Shown here: in pieces, positions 1 through 8,242 of the stretch
Numbering within the stretch: position 1 is the first letter of the stretch
Layout of the letters: each line of letters opens with the position of its first letter
Source of the DNA: Bacteroidota bacterium
GTDB lineage: Bacteria; Bacteroidota; Bacteroidia; Chitinophagales; Chitinophagaceae
Length of the DNA stretch: 64,000 nucleotides
Direction: 5' to 3'
NCBI GenBank assembly: GCA_016868455.1
Contig: VGGV01000001.1
Location: forward strand, 62,001-126,000
Position numbers and translations under genes: made by a program
The notes under the pieces: generated by a model
Databases searched by the model: none
Seen by the model: only the letters and a program-made list of their open reading frames with translations
Told to the model about the DNA's origin: nothing

Positions 1-1
1 A

Positions 2-532
2 AAACTACTTGTGTCTTTGTTTGCAGTTGTCGGGGCAACTGCTATTGTGCTGATTGCCTGTTCAAAAAATGGCTCCCGAAGTGGCTCCGGTGAAGAAAAG
101 CCCACTACACTGAAAATCCATATGACGGATAACCCCATCAATGCCGAAGAGGTGAATGTGGATTTGCTTCAGGTCAGGGTGAACTTCCGGAACGACTCAA
201 CCGGCTGGGTTGACCTGAACACCAATGCCGGTATATATGACCTCCTGGGCCTGCAAAACGGAGTGGATACCCTGATTGCCAGCGGCCCTATACCTTCCAA
301 TGCAGTAAAGGAAATAAGACTGGTTCTGGGGCCCAACAACAGCATCAAAATAAGTGGCGTGATGCACCCCCTGATGGTGCCCAGCGGCCAGCAATCTGGT
401 TTTAAGATATAGGTGGACAGGCAACTAACCGCCCCGCTTGATTCCATAATGATTGATTTTGATGCAGCCCTCTCTGTTATCAAGGCCGGGCCTGTAAAAT
501 ACATTCTGAAACCTGTTATCAGGGTATTGTAA
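2..532 (+). pseudogene. DUF4382-type lipoprotein, 5' end outside window, interrupted by in-frame TAG
   Basis: The frame is open from the window edge and reads KLLVSLF followed by a hydrophobic stretch and a lipobox-like VLIAC, so the true start lies just upstream. After a Gly/Ser/Glu-rich linker comes KIHMTDNP, typical of the start of a DUF4382 domain, a presumed extracytoplasmic beta-sandwich of unknown function in Bacteroidota. At 410-412 a TAG interrupts the frame. In the same frame, coding continues for 39 more residues (DFDAALSVIKAG, then YILKPVIRVL) to a TAA at 530-532, and this matches how DUF4382 proteins normally end. The simplest reading is one nonsense substitution in an otherwise intact gene. 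A terminator follows at once. Confidence 0.75.
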
Positions 533-554
533 GATTCAATTTCTGTGAGGGATA

Positions 555-585
555 AGCAGCACTCCTAAGGGAGGCTGCTTTTTTT
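555..585 (+). terminator. Rho-independent terminator after the DUF4382 gene
   Basis: An AGCAG-CTCC arm pairs with GGAG-CTGCT across a short loop and is followed by a run of seven T. It lies 22 bases after the TAA of the lipoprotein gene and touches the end of the convergent ROK gene. Confidence 0.75.
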
Positions 586-1540
586 ATTCCGTTACCAAAG
601 CGCTGGCGCCCAGTATAGCGGCATCGGCTTCCTGCAGGTCGCTGAATAATAATTTTATTTTTCCCTTGTATATCTGGATGAGGTTAGCCTCCATGGCCTG
701 CCGGGTCGGGTTCATAATTAAATCGCCGGTCTTGGTTAGCCCGCCAAACAGTATAATGGCTTCCGGTGAGGAGAACATAACAAAGTTCGCCAGCGCCTCA
801 CCCAGTATCTGCCCGGTAAATTCAAACACTTCATTGGCGATTTTATCGCCTTTGGCGGCGCACTCATAAACCGTTTGGCTTGTAATCAGGTCATTAATAC
901 TGTAATCCCGAAGCAGGCTTTCCACATCCGGATTTTGCGTCAGCATTTCAATGGCGGTTTCCCTTACACCCGTAGCGGAGGCATATGCTTCCAGAGAGCC
1001 GCGGATACCGGTTCCTTTGTGCAGTCTGCCGCCGGGCCTCACAATAACATGGCCCAGTTCGCCGGCAAAGCCATCATGTCCCAGTACAATTTTGCCATCA
1101 ATAACAATACCGCTGCCCACACCCGTGCCAAGGGTGATGACGATAAAATGCTTCATCCCTTTGGCGCAGCCGTACATCATTTCACCCACGGCAGCAGCGT
1201 TGGCATCGTTGGTAAGCCTCACCTTCATTCCGAACTTTTCTGACACCATTTTGGCCAAGGGGATAATGCCCCGCCATTTCAGGTTAGCTGCATATTCAAT
1301 ATTGCCGGTGTAGTAGTTACCGTTGGGGGCGCCGATACCGATCCCGGTAAACTGCTCCGGCCCGCCGGCCCCGGTTATCATCGGCGCCAGTTTTTCATGC
1401 AGCTCTGCAATAAAATCCTGCACCATTTCATGTTTGTTGGTCAGCAGCCGGTCCTGCCGCAGGATATTGCCGTGTTTATCTACTACCCCAAACTTGGTGT
1501 TGGTGCCGCCGATGTCAATGCCGATAGCATATTTTGCCAT
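584..1540 (-). CDS. ROK family sugar kinase (glucokinase-like)
   Basis: A 318-residue cytoplasmic protein that starts with the ASKHA phosphate-binding motif DIGGTNTKFG (residues about 9-18). A glycine-rich LGTGVGSGI segment and the ROK GELGH motif follow. ROK kinases phosphorylate glucose, fructose or N-acetylhexosamines with ATP. The usual zinc motif with three cysteines after GELGH is absent: here the segment reads RPGGRLHKGTGIRGSLEAY, a cysteine-less form that I believe is common in Chitinophagaceae. The gene is divergent from a FucP-type sugar transporter at 1666, so uptake followed by phosphorylation of one hexose is a reasonable inference. The exact substrate cannot be read from the sequence. 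Confidence 0.88.
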   Translation of the reverse strand: MAKYAIGIDIGGTNTKFGVVDKHGNILRQDRLLTNKHEMVQDFIAELHEKLAPMITGAGGPEQFTGIGIGAPNGNYYTGNIEYAANLKWRGIIPLAKMVSEKFGMKVRLTNDANAAAVGEMMYGCAKGMKHFIVITLGTGVGSGIVIDGKIVLGHDGFAGELGHVIVRPGGRLHKGTGIRGSLEAYASATGVRETAIEMLTQNPDVESLLRDYSINDLITSQTVYECAAKGDKIANEVFEFTGQILGEALANFVMFSSPEAIILFGGLTKTGDLIMNPTRQAMEANLIQIYKGKIKLLFSDLQEADAAILGASALVTE

Positions 1541-1665
1541 AAAAGAGAATTCGGTTATGCGCCTAAATTACAATTTTAAGCAGGAACAATGTTTCTGCTT
1601 TTCTTATTAAAATAGTTTATGGCAATTACCGATTCTTCATTAAGTTCGGGAAACATTTAAATAAA

Positions 1666-2940
1666 ATGAACAATACCCAGACTCTACCTGGTCAGCGGAT
1701 AAGTTACTTGCTGCCTTTAACTGTAATCGGTGCTTTGTTTTTCATTTTCGGTTTTGTAACCTGGGCCAACAGCCAGTTGATTCCCTATTTAAAAATAGCA
1801 TGCGAATTAACCGATACCCAGTCGTTCCTGGTGGCAACTGCTTTTTTTGCAGCTTATTTTGTTATGGCCATTCCTTCTTCTGTTATTTTAAAAAAAACCG
1901 GATTTCAAAAAGGAATGTCTCTGGGCCTGCTGGTAATGGCAGCGGGAGCGTTGTTGTTTGTTCCCGCTGCAAATGCAAGAAGCTATCCCCTGTTTCTTAC
2001 AGGCCTGTTTATTATCGGTACAGGCCTTGCATTGCTGCAAACAGCTTCCAATCCCTATGTAACTGTGCTGGGTCCCATTGAAAGTGCAGCGCAGCGTATC
2101 AGCATCATGGGTATCTGCAATAAACTGGCAGGTATTATTGCTGTTTATATTTTAAGTGCTATTGTGTTGAAAGATGTGGATGCACTGAAGGCAAAACTGC
2201 GTACACTCAGCCCCGCAGACAAGGCTGCTGAACTGGATGTACTGGCTTCCAGGGTAATCAACCCCTATGTTACCATTGCAATAGTGCTGACTGTTCTTGC
2301 CATCGGCGTTTTTTTTATCAGGCTGCCAAAAATAGAAGAAGAAAAGGAAGGCACGGAGATGACCCACTCCGAAGAAAAAACAAGTATTTTCCAGTTTCCT
2401 CATCTTATACTAGGAGCTGTGGCTATTTTCTTTTATGTGGGGGCTGAAGTGATCAGTTATGATACTTTTGCAGGGTACGGCGAATCATTGGGGTACCCGC
2501 TGGAAAAGGCATCCACCTTTGCCACCTACACCGGCTATGCCTTATTGCTTGGATATATTCTGGGCATCATATTGATTCCAAAATTTATTACACAGCAAAA
2601 AGCCCTTGTTGCCAATACCCTGTTAAGTATGGTGCTTGTTTTACTGGCCATATTTATGAAAGGCATAGTAGCAGTTGTTTGTTTTGCATTACTCGGTTTT
2701 TCCAATGCCATTATGTGGCCTGCTATCTGGCCATTGGCCATTGAGGGCCTGGGGAAATTTACCAAGACAGGGGCAGCACTGCTGATCATGGGTATTGTAG
2801 GCGGCGCTTTACTTCCTTTATTATACGGAGAACTTTCAAAGTACTTTGGTTCCAGGCAGGAAGGTTATTGGTTGCTGATACCCTGCTACCTTTTTATTCT
2901 TTATTATGCAACAAAGGGACATATGGCCGGGAAAAAATAG
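1666..2940 (+). CDS. FucP/GluP-type sugar:H+ symporter (MFS)
   Basis: A 424-residue inner-membrane protein with about 12 hydrophobic segments. The N-terminal half carries FGFVTWANSQLIPYLK and the TASNPYVTVLGP motif, both typical of the fucose/glucose-galactose symporters of the FHS subfamily. These import L-fucose, glucose or galactose with protons. A charged cytoplasmic loop (EEEKEGTEM, about residues 225-240) separates the two six-helix halves. The ATG at 1666 follows an AT-rich gap of about 125 bases shared with the divergent ROK kinase gene, so the two are probably co-regulated. The gene ends in TAG, showing that TAG is a normal stop here. A glgA fragment starts three bases later. Confidence 0.9.
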   Translation: MNNTQTLPGQRISYLLPLTVIGALFFIFGFVTWANSQLIPYLKIACELTDTQSFLVATAFFAAYFVMAIPSSVILKKTGFQKGMSLGLLVMAAGALLFVPAANARSYPLFLTGLFIIGTGLALLQTASNPYVTVLGPIESAAQRISIMGICNKLAGIIAVYILSAIVLKDVDALKAKLRTLSPADKAAELDVLASRVINPYVTIAIVLTVLAIGVFFIRLPKIEEEKEGTEMTHSEEKTSIFQFPHLILGAVAIFFYVGAEVISYDTFAGYGESLGYPLEKASTFATYTGYALLLGYILGIILIPKFITQQKALVANTLLSMVLVLLAIFMKGIVAVVCFALLGFSNAIMWPAIWPLAIEGLGKFTKTGAALLIMGIVGGALLPLLYGELSKYFGSRQEGYWLLIPCYLFILYYATKGHMAGKK

Positions 2941-2943
2941 TGT

Positions 2944-3153
2944 ATGGGGATTCTTCATGTAGCGGCTGAATGTTACCCCATGGCCAAAGCAGGTGGTTTG
3001 GGCGATGTGGTCGGGGCCCTGCCCGGGTACCAGGCGCAGCTCGGCCATGTGGCCAAAGTAGTGATGCCCATGTACCACACCAAATTTTTGTATGCAAACC
3101 AGTGGGACCTGGTGCATGAAGGAGCACAGCATATCGGCCCGCATTATACATGA
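2944..3153 (+). pseudogene. glgA: glgA 5' fragment (glycogen synthase N-terminus only)
   Basis: The frame encodes 69 residues that match the N-terminus of bacterial glycogen synthases of the GT5 family. The pattern ILHVAAECYP...KAGGLGDVVGALP contains the KxGGL ADP-glucose-binding motif, and the segment VVMPMYHTKFLY also fits. A complete enzyme is about 480-500 residues, so about 85 percent is missing. Homology stops near 3140-3150, where a different coding frame (a TPR protein tail) takes over. This is the left side of a deletion or rearrangement junction. The product cannot be an active glycogen synthase. Confidence 0.8.
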
Positions 3154-3284
3154 TCGGTATGTGCTACCAGAAAAAGGGCGGCAAAGAGAATATGGAAAAA
3201 GGCACCCGCCTTTGCGATAAAGCCATTGAAATGGACCCCTCACTGGCCGGCCTGAAACAAAAGAAGCTGATGGCGGGGTTCTGA
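3138..3284 (+). pseudogene. C-terminal fragment of a TPR-type protein
   Basis: From about 3138 the third frame reads ALYMIGMCYQKKGG, then KAIEMDPSLAGLKQKK, and ends in TGA at 3282-3284. A helix-turn-helix pattern with AIEMDPSL is the usual last repeat of a tetratricopeptide protein. It has no start codon of its own that makes sense (the ATG at 3150 falls mid-repeat), and its frame differs from that of the glgA fragment it abuts. It is the right side of the same junction. A hairpin terminator follows at 3331, presumably the original terminator of the TPR gene. Confidence 0.65.
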
Positions 3285-3330
3285 TTCGGTAGCCGGTAGT
3301 TCTTAGTCTGTAGTCAATACCAAAATAATT

Positions 3331-3366
3331 GAAGCGATCATGATTTTCATGGTCGCTTTCTTTTTG
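3331..3366 (+). terminator. Rho-independent terminator
   Basis: GAAGCGATCATG pairs with CATGGTCGCTTTC (one mismatch) around an ATTTT loop and is followed by TTTTT. It lies between the TPR fragment and the convergent argS gene. The complementary strand has fewer Ts, so it serves mainly the plus strand. Confidence 0.65.
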
Positions 3367-3383
3367 CTGTAACCAACGAATGG

Positions 3384-5162
3384 CTACATTCTTTCCGGCG
3401 CTCTGATTCCCAGCAGCCCCATCCCGGAGGCAATTACATTCGCCGTCATTTCAGAAAGCTGAAGTCGCAGTTGCTTCTTTTCTTCTGATTCGGCATTCAT
3501 CACTGAATGTTCGGTGTAGAAAGTATTAAAGGATTTCGCCAGGTTGAAAACATAGATAGCAATCACCGATGGATTATGTTCCGTCACCGCTTGTTCGATG
3601 ATGACCGGGTATTGCTCCAGCATAATAATAAGTTCTCTTTCCAGTTTAAGCAAACTGCTTCCTTCTTGTCCCTTGTGCCTTATCCCCTGTGCCTTGCGGA
3701 GTATTGACTTGATCCTTGCATGGGTGTACTGCACAAACGGCCCGGTGAAACCATGAAAGTCTATTGATTCTTCAGGATTAAAGATCATTCTTTTCTTCGG
3801 ATCCACCCGAAGCAGGAAGAATTTTAAAGCGCCAAGGGCAATAGTATCATACAGTTCTTTCAATTCTTCGGCTGTAAAATCTTTCACTTTGCCCAGTTCT
3901 TCTGTTTTTGCCTTTGCCACATTCACCATTTCTTCTACCATATCATCCGCATCCACCACGGTACCTTCACGGCTTTTCATCCGGCCACTGGGTAATTCCA
4001 CCATCCCATAGCTTAAATGATAAAGCCCGTCAGCATAGGGCTTATTCATTTTTTTCAGGATCAGCTTCAGGGCTTTCATGTGATAGTTTTGCTCATCAGC
4101 GATCACATAAATGCTCTGGTCATAATGGAACTGCTCATATTTGTTCTGTGCCAGCCCCAGGTCCTGTGTCATATACACGGATGTGCCGTCTTTTCGCAAC
4201 ACTAGTTTTTCATCCAGGCCGTCTTCAGTCAGGTCGGCCCAAACGCTTCCATCCTCTTTTCTTTTAAATACACCGGCAGCCAATCCTTCATCTACAGATT
4301 TTTTCCCAAGCAGATACGTATCGCTTTCATAATAGATTTTCTGAAAGTCGGCGCCAATTCTTTTATAGGTAATATCAAAGCCTTCGTAAACCCAGCCGTT
4401 CATTTTCTTCCACAGTTCTATTACTTCAGGCTTGCCGGCCTCCCAGTCAAGCAACATTTGCTGGGTTGCTTTCATCATCGGCGCTTCTTTTTCTGCTTCC
4501 TCCTTTTTCATACCGCTGGCCAGCAACTCATCTAATTCTTTTTTGTATGCATCGTTGAATTTTACATAGTATTCACCCACAAAATGGTCGCCCTTTGTGC
4601 CGGTTGACTGTGGCGTGACCCCGTTGGCAAATCGTAGCCAGGCGATCATGCTTTTGCAGATATGGATGCCCCTGTCATTAACAATACAGCTTTTGATCAC
4701 CTCATAACCGCATTCCTTTAAAATCTGTGCAATGCTCCAGCCTAAAAAAATATTCCGCAGGTGGCCAAGGTGCAGCGGTTTGTTGGTGTTGGGGGAGGAG
4801 TATTCCACCATCACTTTTTGGCCATTGGGCGGCTTAAACCCGAATTTTGATTCGTTGTAATTCTTTTGCAGAAAATTAATCCAGTAGTTATCGGAAACTG
4901 TGAGGTTTAAAAAACCTTTAATAACATTAAAGGAAGTGAATAGGGAAGGATTATTTTTTACAAGGTCTTCACCCATCTCATTTCCCAGTTGCTCCGGTGA
5001 TTTCTTCAGTTGCTTTACAAAAGAGAATAATACCAGCGTATAATCACCTTCAAACTCAGGTTTGGTGGAGTTGATGGTCAGCTCTGCTTCCGTTGTCTCA
5101 TAGCCATACAATTTTTTCAGCGATTGTATTACCAGCGGCTTTATTTCATTAACGATACTCAT
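3384..5162 (-). CDS. argS: Arginyl-tRNA synthetase
   Basis: A 592-residue class I aminoacyl-tRNA synthetase that charges tRNA-Arg with arginine. Visible parts, in order: an N-terminal Add1-type tRNA-binding domain (about 1-95); the HIGH signature as HLGH (residues 131-134) after SSPNTNKPL; the arginine-specific VNDRG block; a KMSKS-equivalent GRMKSREGT around residue 395; and a C-terminal helical anticodon-binding domain that ends RAPERM, as ArgS proteins normally do. The length is normal for the family and the frame is unbroken. It is a single-copy housekeeping gene. Its upstream region contains an octamer tandem repeat. Confidence 0.97.
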   Translation of the reverse strand: MSIVNEIKPLVIQSLKKLYGYETTEAELTINSTKPEFEGDYTLVLFSFVKQLKKSPEQLGNEMGEDLVKNNPSLFTSFNVIKGFLNLTVSDNYWINFLQKNYNESKFGFKPPNGQKVMVEYSSPNTNKPLHLGHLRNIFLGWSIAQILKECGYEVIKSCIVNDRGIHICKSMIAWLRFANGVTPQSTGTKGDHFVGEYYVKFNDAYKKELDELLASGMKKEEAEKEAPMMKATQQMLLDWEAGKPEVIELWKKMNGWVYEGFDITYKRIGADFQKIYYESDTYLLGKKSVDEGLAAGVFKRKEDGSVWADLTEDGLDEKLVLRKDGTSVYMTQDLGLAQNKYEQFHYDQSIYVIADEQNYHMKALKLILKKMNKPYADGLYHLSYGMVELPSGRMKSREGTVVDADDMVEEMVNVAKAKTEELGKVKDFTAEELKELYDTIALGALKFFLLRVDPKKRMIFNPEESIDFHGFTGPFVQYTHARIKSILRKAQGIRHKGQEGSSLLKLERELIIMLEQYPVIIEQAVTEHNPSVIAIYVFNLAKSFNTFYTEHSVMNAESEEKKQLRLQLSEMTANVIASGMGLLGIRAPERM

Positions 5163-5212
5163 CCGGCCGATTGTTTAGCGGGCAAATTTACGAAAGGAAC
5201 GCCCCAATCCCT

Positions 5213-5252
5213 AATTAACCAATTAACCAATTAACCAATTAACCAATTAACC
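5213..5252. repeat. Tandem octamer AATTAACC, five perfect copies
   Basis: Five head-to-tail copies of AATTAACC run from 5213 to 5252, and a degenerate sixth (AATTACCA) follows. They fill the gap between the divergent argS and gtrA-like genes, just upstream of the plus-strand minus-7 element at 5271. The copy number could vary by slippage. Confidence 0.9.
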
Positions 5253-5270
5253 AATTACCAATTCCTCTAT

Positions 5271-5278
5271 TACCTTTG
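5271..5278 (+). promoter_or_regulatory. Bacteroidota-type minus-7 element TACCTTTG
   Basis: TACCTTTG fits the TAnnTTTG consensus of the Bacteroidota primary sigma factor and lies 7 bases before the ATG at 5285. No clear TTG minus-33 element is visible, because the repeat occupies that position. Transcription would begin at or next to the start codon, giving an almost leaderless message. Confidence 0.5.
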
Positions 5279-5284
5279 CCCGCA

Positions 5285-5797
5285 ATGCGCCGCCACATCC
5301 ATAGCGCCAGGGATTTTCTGCTCTCCATTATTGATTTCTTTTATCCGCCCTTTAAACGGCTGATGAATATCCAGACCTTCCGGTATGCCGCTTCCGGCGG
5401 GGGAAATACATTGCTGGGCCTGATTAGTTACTATATCAGCTATAAGTACATCTTTGCCGAAAAAACATTTGATATCGGCTTCTTTGCTTTCAAGGGCCAT
5501 ATTGCCGCCCTGATCTTGTCTTTTTGTGTCACTTTCCCGGTAGGTTTCTTTATGTCGAAGTACGTAGTGTTCAGCGATTCGAACATGAAAGGCCGCATCC
5601 AGCTGTTCCGCTACCTGATGGTTTGCCTTTTTAACCTGGCACTGAATTATATCCTGCTGAAAGTGTTTGTAGAATTGCTGTATATCTACCCGGTTATCGC
5701 CCAGGTCATTACCATTTGCATTGTCGTGGTGTTCAGCTATATCGCCCAGCGGAATTATTCGTTTAAAATCGCACAGGGTGAAGAAGCTAAAGGCTGA
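5285..5797 (+). CDS. GtrA family membrane protein
   Basis: A 170-residue protein with four hydrophobic segments and the pattern FRYAASGGGNTLLGLISYYI near residue 33, typical of GtrA-like proteins. These small membrane proteins are thought to help move undecaprenyl-linked or other lipid-linked sugars across the inner membrane. The start is ATG at 5285; an in-frame TTG nine bases upstream overlaps the predicted promoter and is less likely. The 3' end overlaps the end of the convergent DUF4403 gene by 11 bases. No glycosyltransferase partner is adjacent, so the substrate is unknown. Confidence 0.8.
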   Translation: MRRHIHSARDFLLSIIDFFYPPFKRLMNIQTFRYAASGGGNTLLGLISYYISYKYIFAEKTFDIGFFAFKGHIAALILSFCVTFPVGFFMSKYVVFSDSNMKGRIQLFRYLMVCLFNLALNYILLKVFVELLYIYPVIAQVITICIVVVFSYIAQRNYSFKIAQGEEAKG

Positions 5798-7217
5798 AAT
5801 CAATGGATTCCACTTTCACGGCTAAATTTCCTTCACAGTTACTCCGGATGATCAGGTGCTGCTGCAGGGGATAAATACCGGCCAGTTTAATCTCCCGGAT
5901 ATTGCCATAGCTGCGAATACCACGGGTCAGTTCCCCGTTCAGTTCCTGGTTCAGGGCGGTTTTAGCGGAATCAATGTACCCTCCCAGTTCAAAACGGGCA
6001 TACCGGCTGATCTCTTTGGTGATCTTTTTATCAAACAGCCAGTCGGCCGAACCCAGCAGTATGTTTTTTGATTTGATGTCGAAATCAATATCCTTTACTT
6101 CTATCATCCTTTTGTCGTTATCATACACCGGCCGGCCTGTAAGGTAAAAGATGCCGGTGTTGGTGCCGGAGAAATTCACTTTAATGACCAGTTTGTCAAA
6201 ACCACCGCCGTATACCTTACAGCTGTCGAGTATGAATTTCTTTTTTACAAAACCTTTTTTAAAATCAAATTGTTTTCCCGCAATCTTCTGGTTCATGATC
6301 CTGCCCAGTGAATCATAGTTCAGCACGGCATCCAAAAAAATGGAAAAGCCCTGCCGGCTGCCAGTGCTTCCCATATTGGGTACCCAGGAACTTTTTTCCG
6401 CCGGGTTTTCAAAACTCACAATGGGTTTGGCTGCAAGCCCCAAATGGATATTTAGCGAATCCTTCAGTATAAAAAGATTATTGATGCGGAATTGCTGCGG
6501 GTTGATCTGCAGCCAGCCCAGGCCATACAGGCTGTACACTTTGTTCAGTTGGTCCCATACCTGCTGAAAACGGGATTTAAGGTCCACCGTACCGTAATTC
6601 TTATCAAGTTCCTTTTTGGAAGCATCCAGTTCGGTGGTCAGGCCTTTCATCACCTGTTTGGTAATATCCTGTCCCCAGAAGCACACTTCGCATTTATCCA
6701 GCGGCTGGGGGTCGTTTCTTTTGATGTAGATTTTTACTTTATAATCCGGCTGCACACTCATGGCGCTGGTAAAGGAAACGTTTACTCTTCTTTCAGGTTC
6801 GTTGAAGCCGCAACGGCAGGCCGGCGTCCAGGGAGATACAACGGTGCCGTTCACACACAGCCGGGTAGAGCCTACAATTTTATAGTAGCCGGTAAAACCT
6901 AAAGTGAGGGTATTGCCCACACCTGTCATTTTCAGCGGGCTGCGGCGGAAAGAATATTTATAGCGGATATCACAGCCTTCCTGCACCCATTCATCAGGAT
7001 ATTTGGGAGAAGTAAAAAGAGTGTCCACACTTTTCTCCGCCATGACAAACAACGGTTTCAGGTTTACCTGTATGGGAATATTGATCTCCGAATCGGGCAA
7101 TGAGTCCATCCGGAAATTTTCCGGCGACATATCCGGCCGGGCCGGATTGATTTTTTGGGAAAAAGAAAAAATACTGATTAATAGCCCTGCTGAAAAAAGA
7201 ATTCCTTGTCGGTTCAT
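5787..7217 (-). CDS. DUF4403 family secreted protein
   Basis: A 476-residue protein with an N-terminal signal peptide (hydrophobic core about residues 6-20, cleavage near FSQ). DUF4403 is widespread in Bacteroidota; members look like TULIP/lipid-binding-type periplasmic proteins, but no biochemical role is established. The composition alternates beta-strands with two-domain symmetry, and the C-terminal portion has the YGNIREIKLAGIYP pattern often seen near the end. Several cysteines (CRCGF, CEVCF) could form disulphides. The start is the ATG at 7217, which gives a proper signal peptide. It stands alone between the convergent GtrA gene and the VOC gene. Confidence 0.75.
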   Translation of the reverse strand: MNRQGILFSAGLLISIFSFSQKINPARPDMSPENFRMDSLPDSEINIPIQVNLKPLFVMAEKSVDTLFTSPKYPDEWVQEGCDIRYKYSFRRSPLKMTGVGNTLTLGFTGYYKIVGSTRLCVNGTVVSPWTPACRCGFNEPERRVNVSFTSAMSVQPDYKVKIYIKRNDPQPLDKCEVCFWGQDITKQVMKGLTTELDASKKELDKNYGTVDLKSRFQQVWDQLNKVYSLYGLGWLQINPQQFRINNLFILKDSLNIHLGLAAKPIVSFENPAEKSSWVPNMGSTGSRQGFSIFLDAVLNYDSLGRIMNQKIAGKQFDFKKGFVKKKFILDSCKVYGGGFDKLVIKVNFSGTNTGIFYLTGRPVYDNDKRMIEVKDIDFDIKSKNILLGSADWLFDKKITKEISRYARFELGGYIDSAKTALNQELNGELTRGIRSYGNIREIKLAGIYPLQQHLIIRSNCEGNLAVKVESIDFSL

Positions 7218-7307
7218 TCGGTTGATTAACGGTCAAAAATAGCCAAACAAAGGAAAAGGAATTGTGAAGAAATGGCGGATGCAACTGCCTTCCCCCGCCA
7301 CCATCGG

Positions 7308-7757
7308 TTATTGTTTCATTTCCTTCGGCTGTGTCATGCTGAACCAGTTGCCGCATCCGTCGTACATCACGGCTTCAATGCCGAAGAATTGCTCTTTGGG
7401 CTCACCCCTGAATTTCACACCTTTTGCTTTTAATTCTTCATAAGTGGCCCGGCAATCGGTAGTGTTAAACACCCCGCATCCCATCACTCCTTTTTCTAAA
7501 GCTAATTTAATAGCGTCTATTGCATCCTGGTCAATTCCATCAGGCATTTCCGCCGATTTCTTCATGCTCTCATGCAGGATGGGCATTAATACGATTTCAA
7601 AATCAGGTGCATCCGGTGCTGTTACAGTAAGCCAGCGAAAACCATTGGGCATGGTGGCATCGGTATGCACTTTAAAGCCGAGTTTATTGACATAAAAATC
7701 ATAAGCCCTGTCCTGGTCAAGAACAAAAAGGGTGCTGTGCGACATATGCGTTATCAT
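7308..7757 (-). CDS. VOC family (glyoxalase/bleomycin-resistance fold) protein
   Basis: About 149 residues. The N-terminal half holds DQDRAYDFYVNKLGFKV, the classic first beta-alpha-beta unit of vicinal-oxygen-chelate proteins. The second half has TYEELKAKGVKFRGEP and ends with DGCGNWFSMTQP. Such proteins bind a divalent metal and act on small electrophiles or serve as binding proteins; the specific role is unknown. The ATG at 7757 gives MITHMSHSTLFV; an in-frame TTG seven codons upstream overlaps a promoter-like motif and is rejected. The gene lies 47 bases after an AraC-type regulator gene and is probably in its operon. Confidence 0.82.
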   Translation of the reverse strand: MITHMSHSTLFVLDQDRAYDFYVNKLGFKVHTDATMPNGFRWLTVTAPDAPDFEIVLMPILHESMKKSAEMPDGIDQDAIDAIKLALEKGVMGCGVFNTTDCRATYEELKAKGVKFRGEPKEQFFGIEAVMYDGCGNWFSMTQPKEMKQ

Positions 7758-7775
7758 AAAAAATATGTTTAGGAC

Positions 7776-7783
7776 CAAAAGTA
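7776..7783 (-). promoter_or_regulatory. Candidate minus-7 element TACTTTTG
   Basis: Read on the minus strand, TACTTTTG fits TAnnTTTG and lies 18 bases before the ATG of the VOC gene, suggesting an internal promoter inside the operon. No convincing minus-33 element is visible. Confidence 0.4.
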
Positions 7784-7804
7784 AATCCCTGCTGGTAAAG
7801 GGGT

Positions 7805-8233
7805 TTATTGATTATTGCTATTCTTGTCCAGGCGGTATTGTTCAATAAAACAATGCGGAATGGCTTTCTTGGGCTGTGCCTGCTGCTCCATCTTCTTTTT
7901 ATAGGCCATATTACGATAATACTGCGGCGGAAAACCAATTTCTTTCTTGAATAATGCGCTGAAGGATCCCAGGCTTTCAAACCCCACTTCGTTGCAAACA
8001 TCGGTTACCGGTTTGTTTTCTGACAGCATATCTTTTGCTTTATCCAGCCTCTTTTGAGTAATGTATTGCAACGGTGTTTTCCTGTAAATCCTCCTGAACA
8101 GCCGGTGAAAATGAAAGCGGGATAAGAAAGCCTGTTTTGATATTTGTTCAAGGTCTAAATCTTCATGATCATTATCGTCAATATAAACCTTGGCAGCCAC
8201 GAGGCGTTGGTTTATGTCGGTGGTCAGTTGCAT
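7805..8233 (-). CDS. AraC family transcriptional regulator (DNA-binding domain only)
   Basis: A 142-residue protein made up almost entirely of the two helix-turn-helix motifs of AraC/XylS regulators. The first runs DLEQISKQAFLSRFHFHRLF, and the second includes VTDVCNEVGFESLGSFSALFKKEIG. No ligand-binding domain is present, as in other short AraC proteins, so it may be controlled by its own level or by a partner. It starts 9 bases after the GNAT gene stop and precedes the VOC gene, forming a three-gene operon GNAT-AraC-VOC. Confidence 0.85.
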   Translation of the reverse strand: MQLTTDINQRLVAAKVYIDDNDHEDLDLEQISKQAFLSRFHFHRLFRRIYRKTPLQYITQKRLDKAKDMLSENKPVTDVCNEVGFESLGSFSALFKKEIGFPPQYYRNMAYKKKMEQQAQPKKAIPHCFIEQYRLDKNSNNQ

Positions 8234-8242
8234 TTGCAGATA

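Noticed and set aside
5213-5252. Possible CRISPR-like array
   Set aside because: Direct octamer repeats with no spacers; it is a simple tandem repeat.
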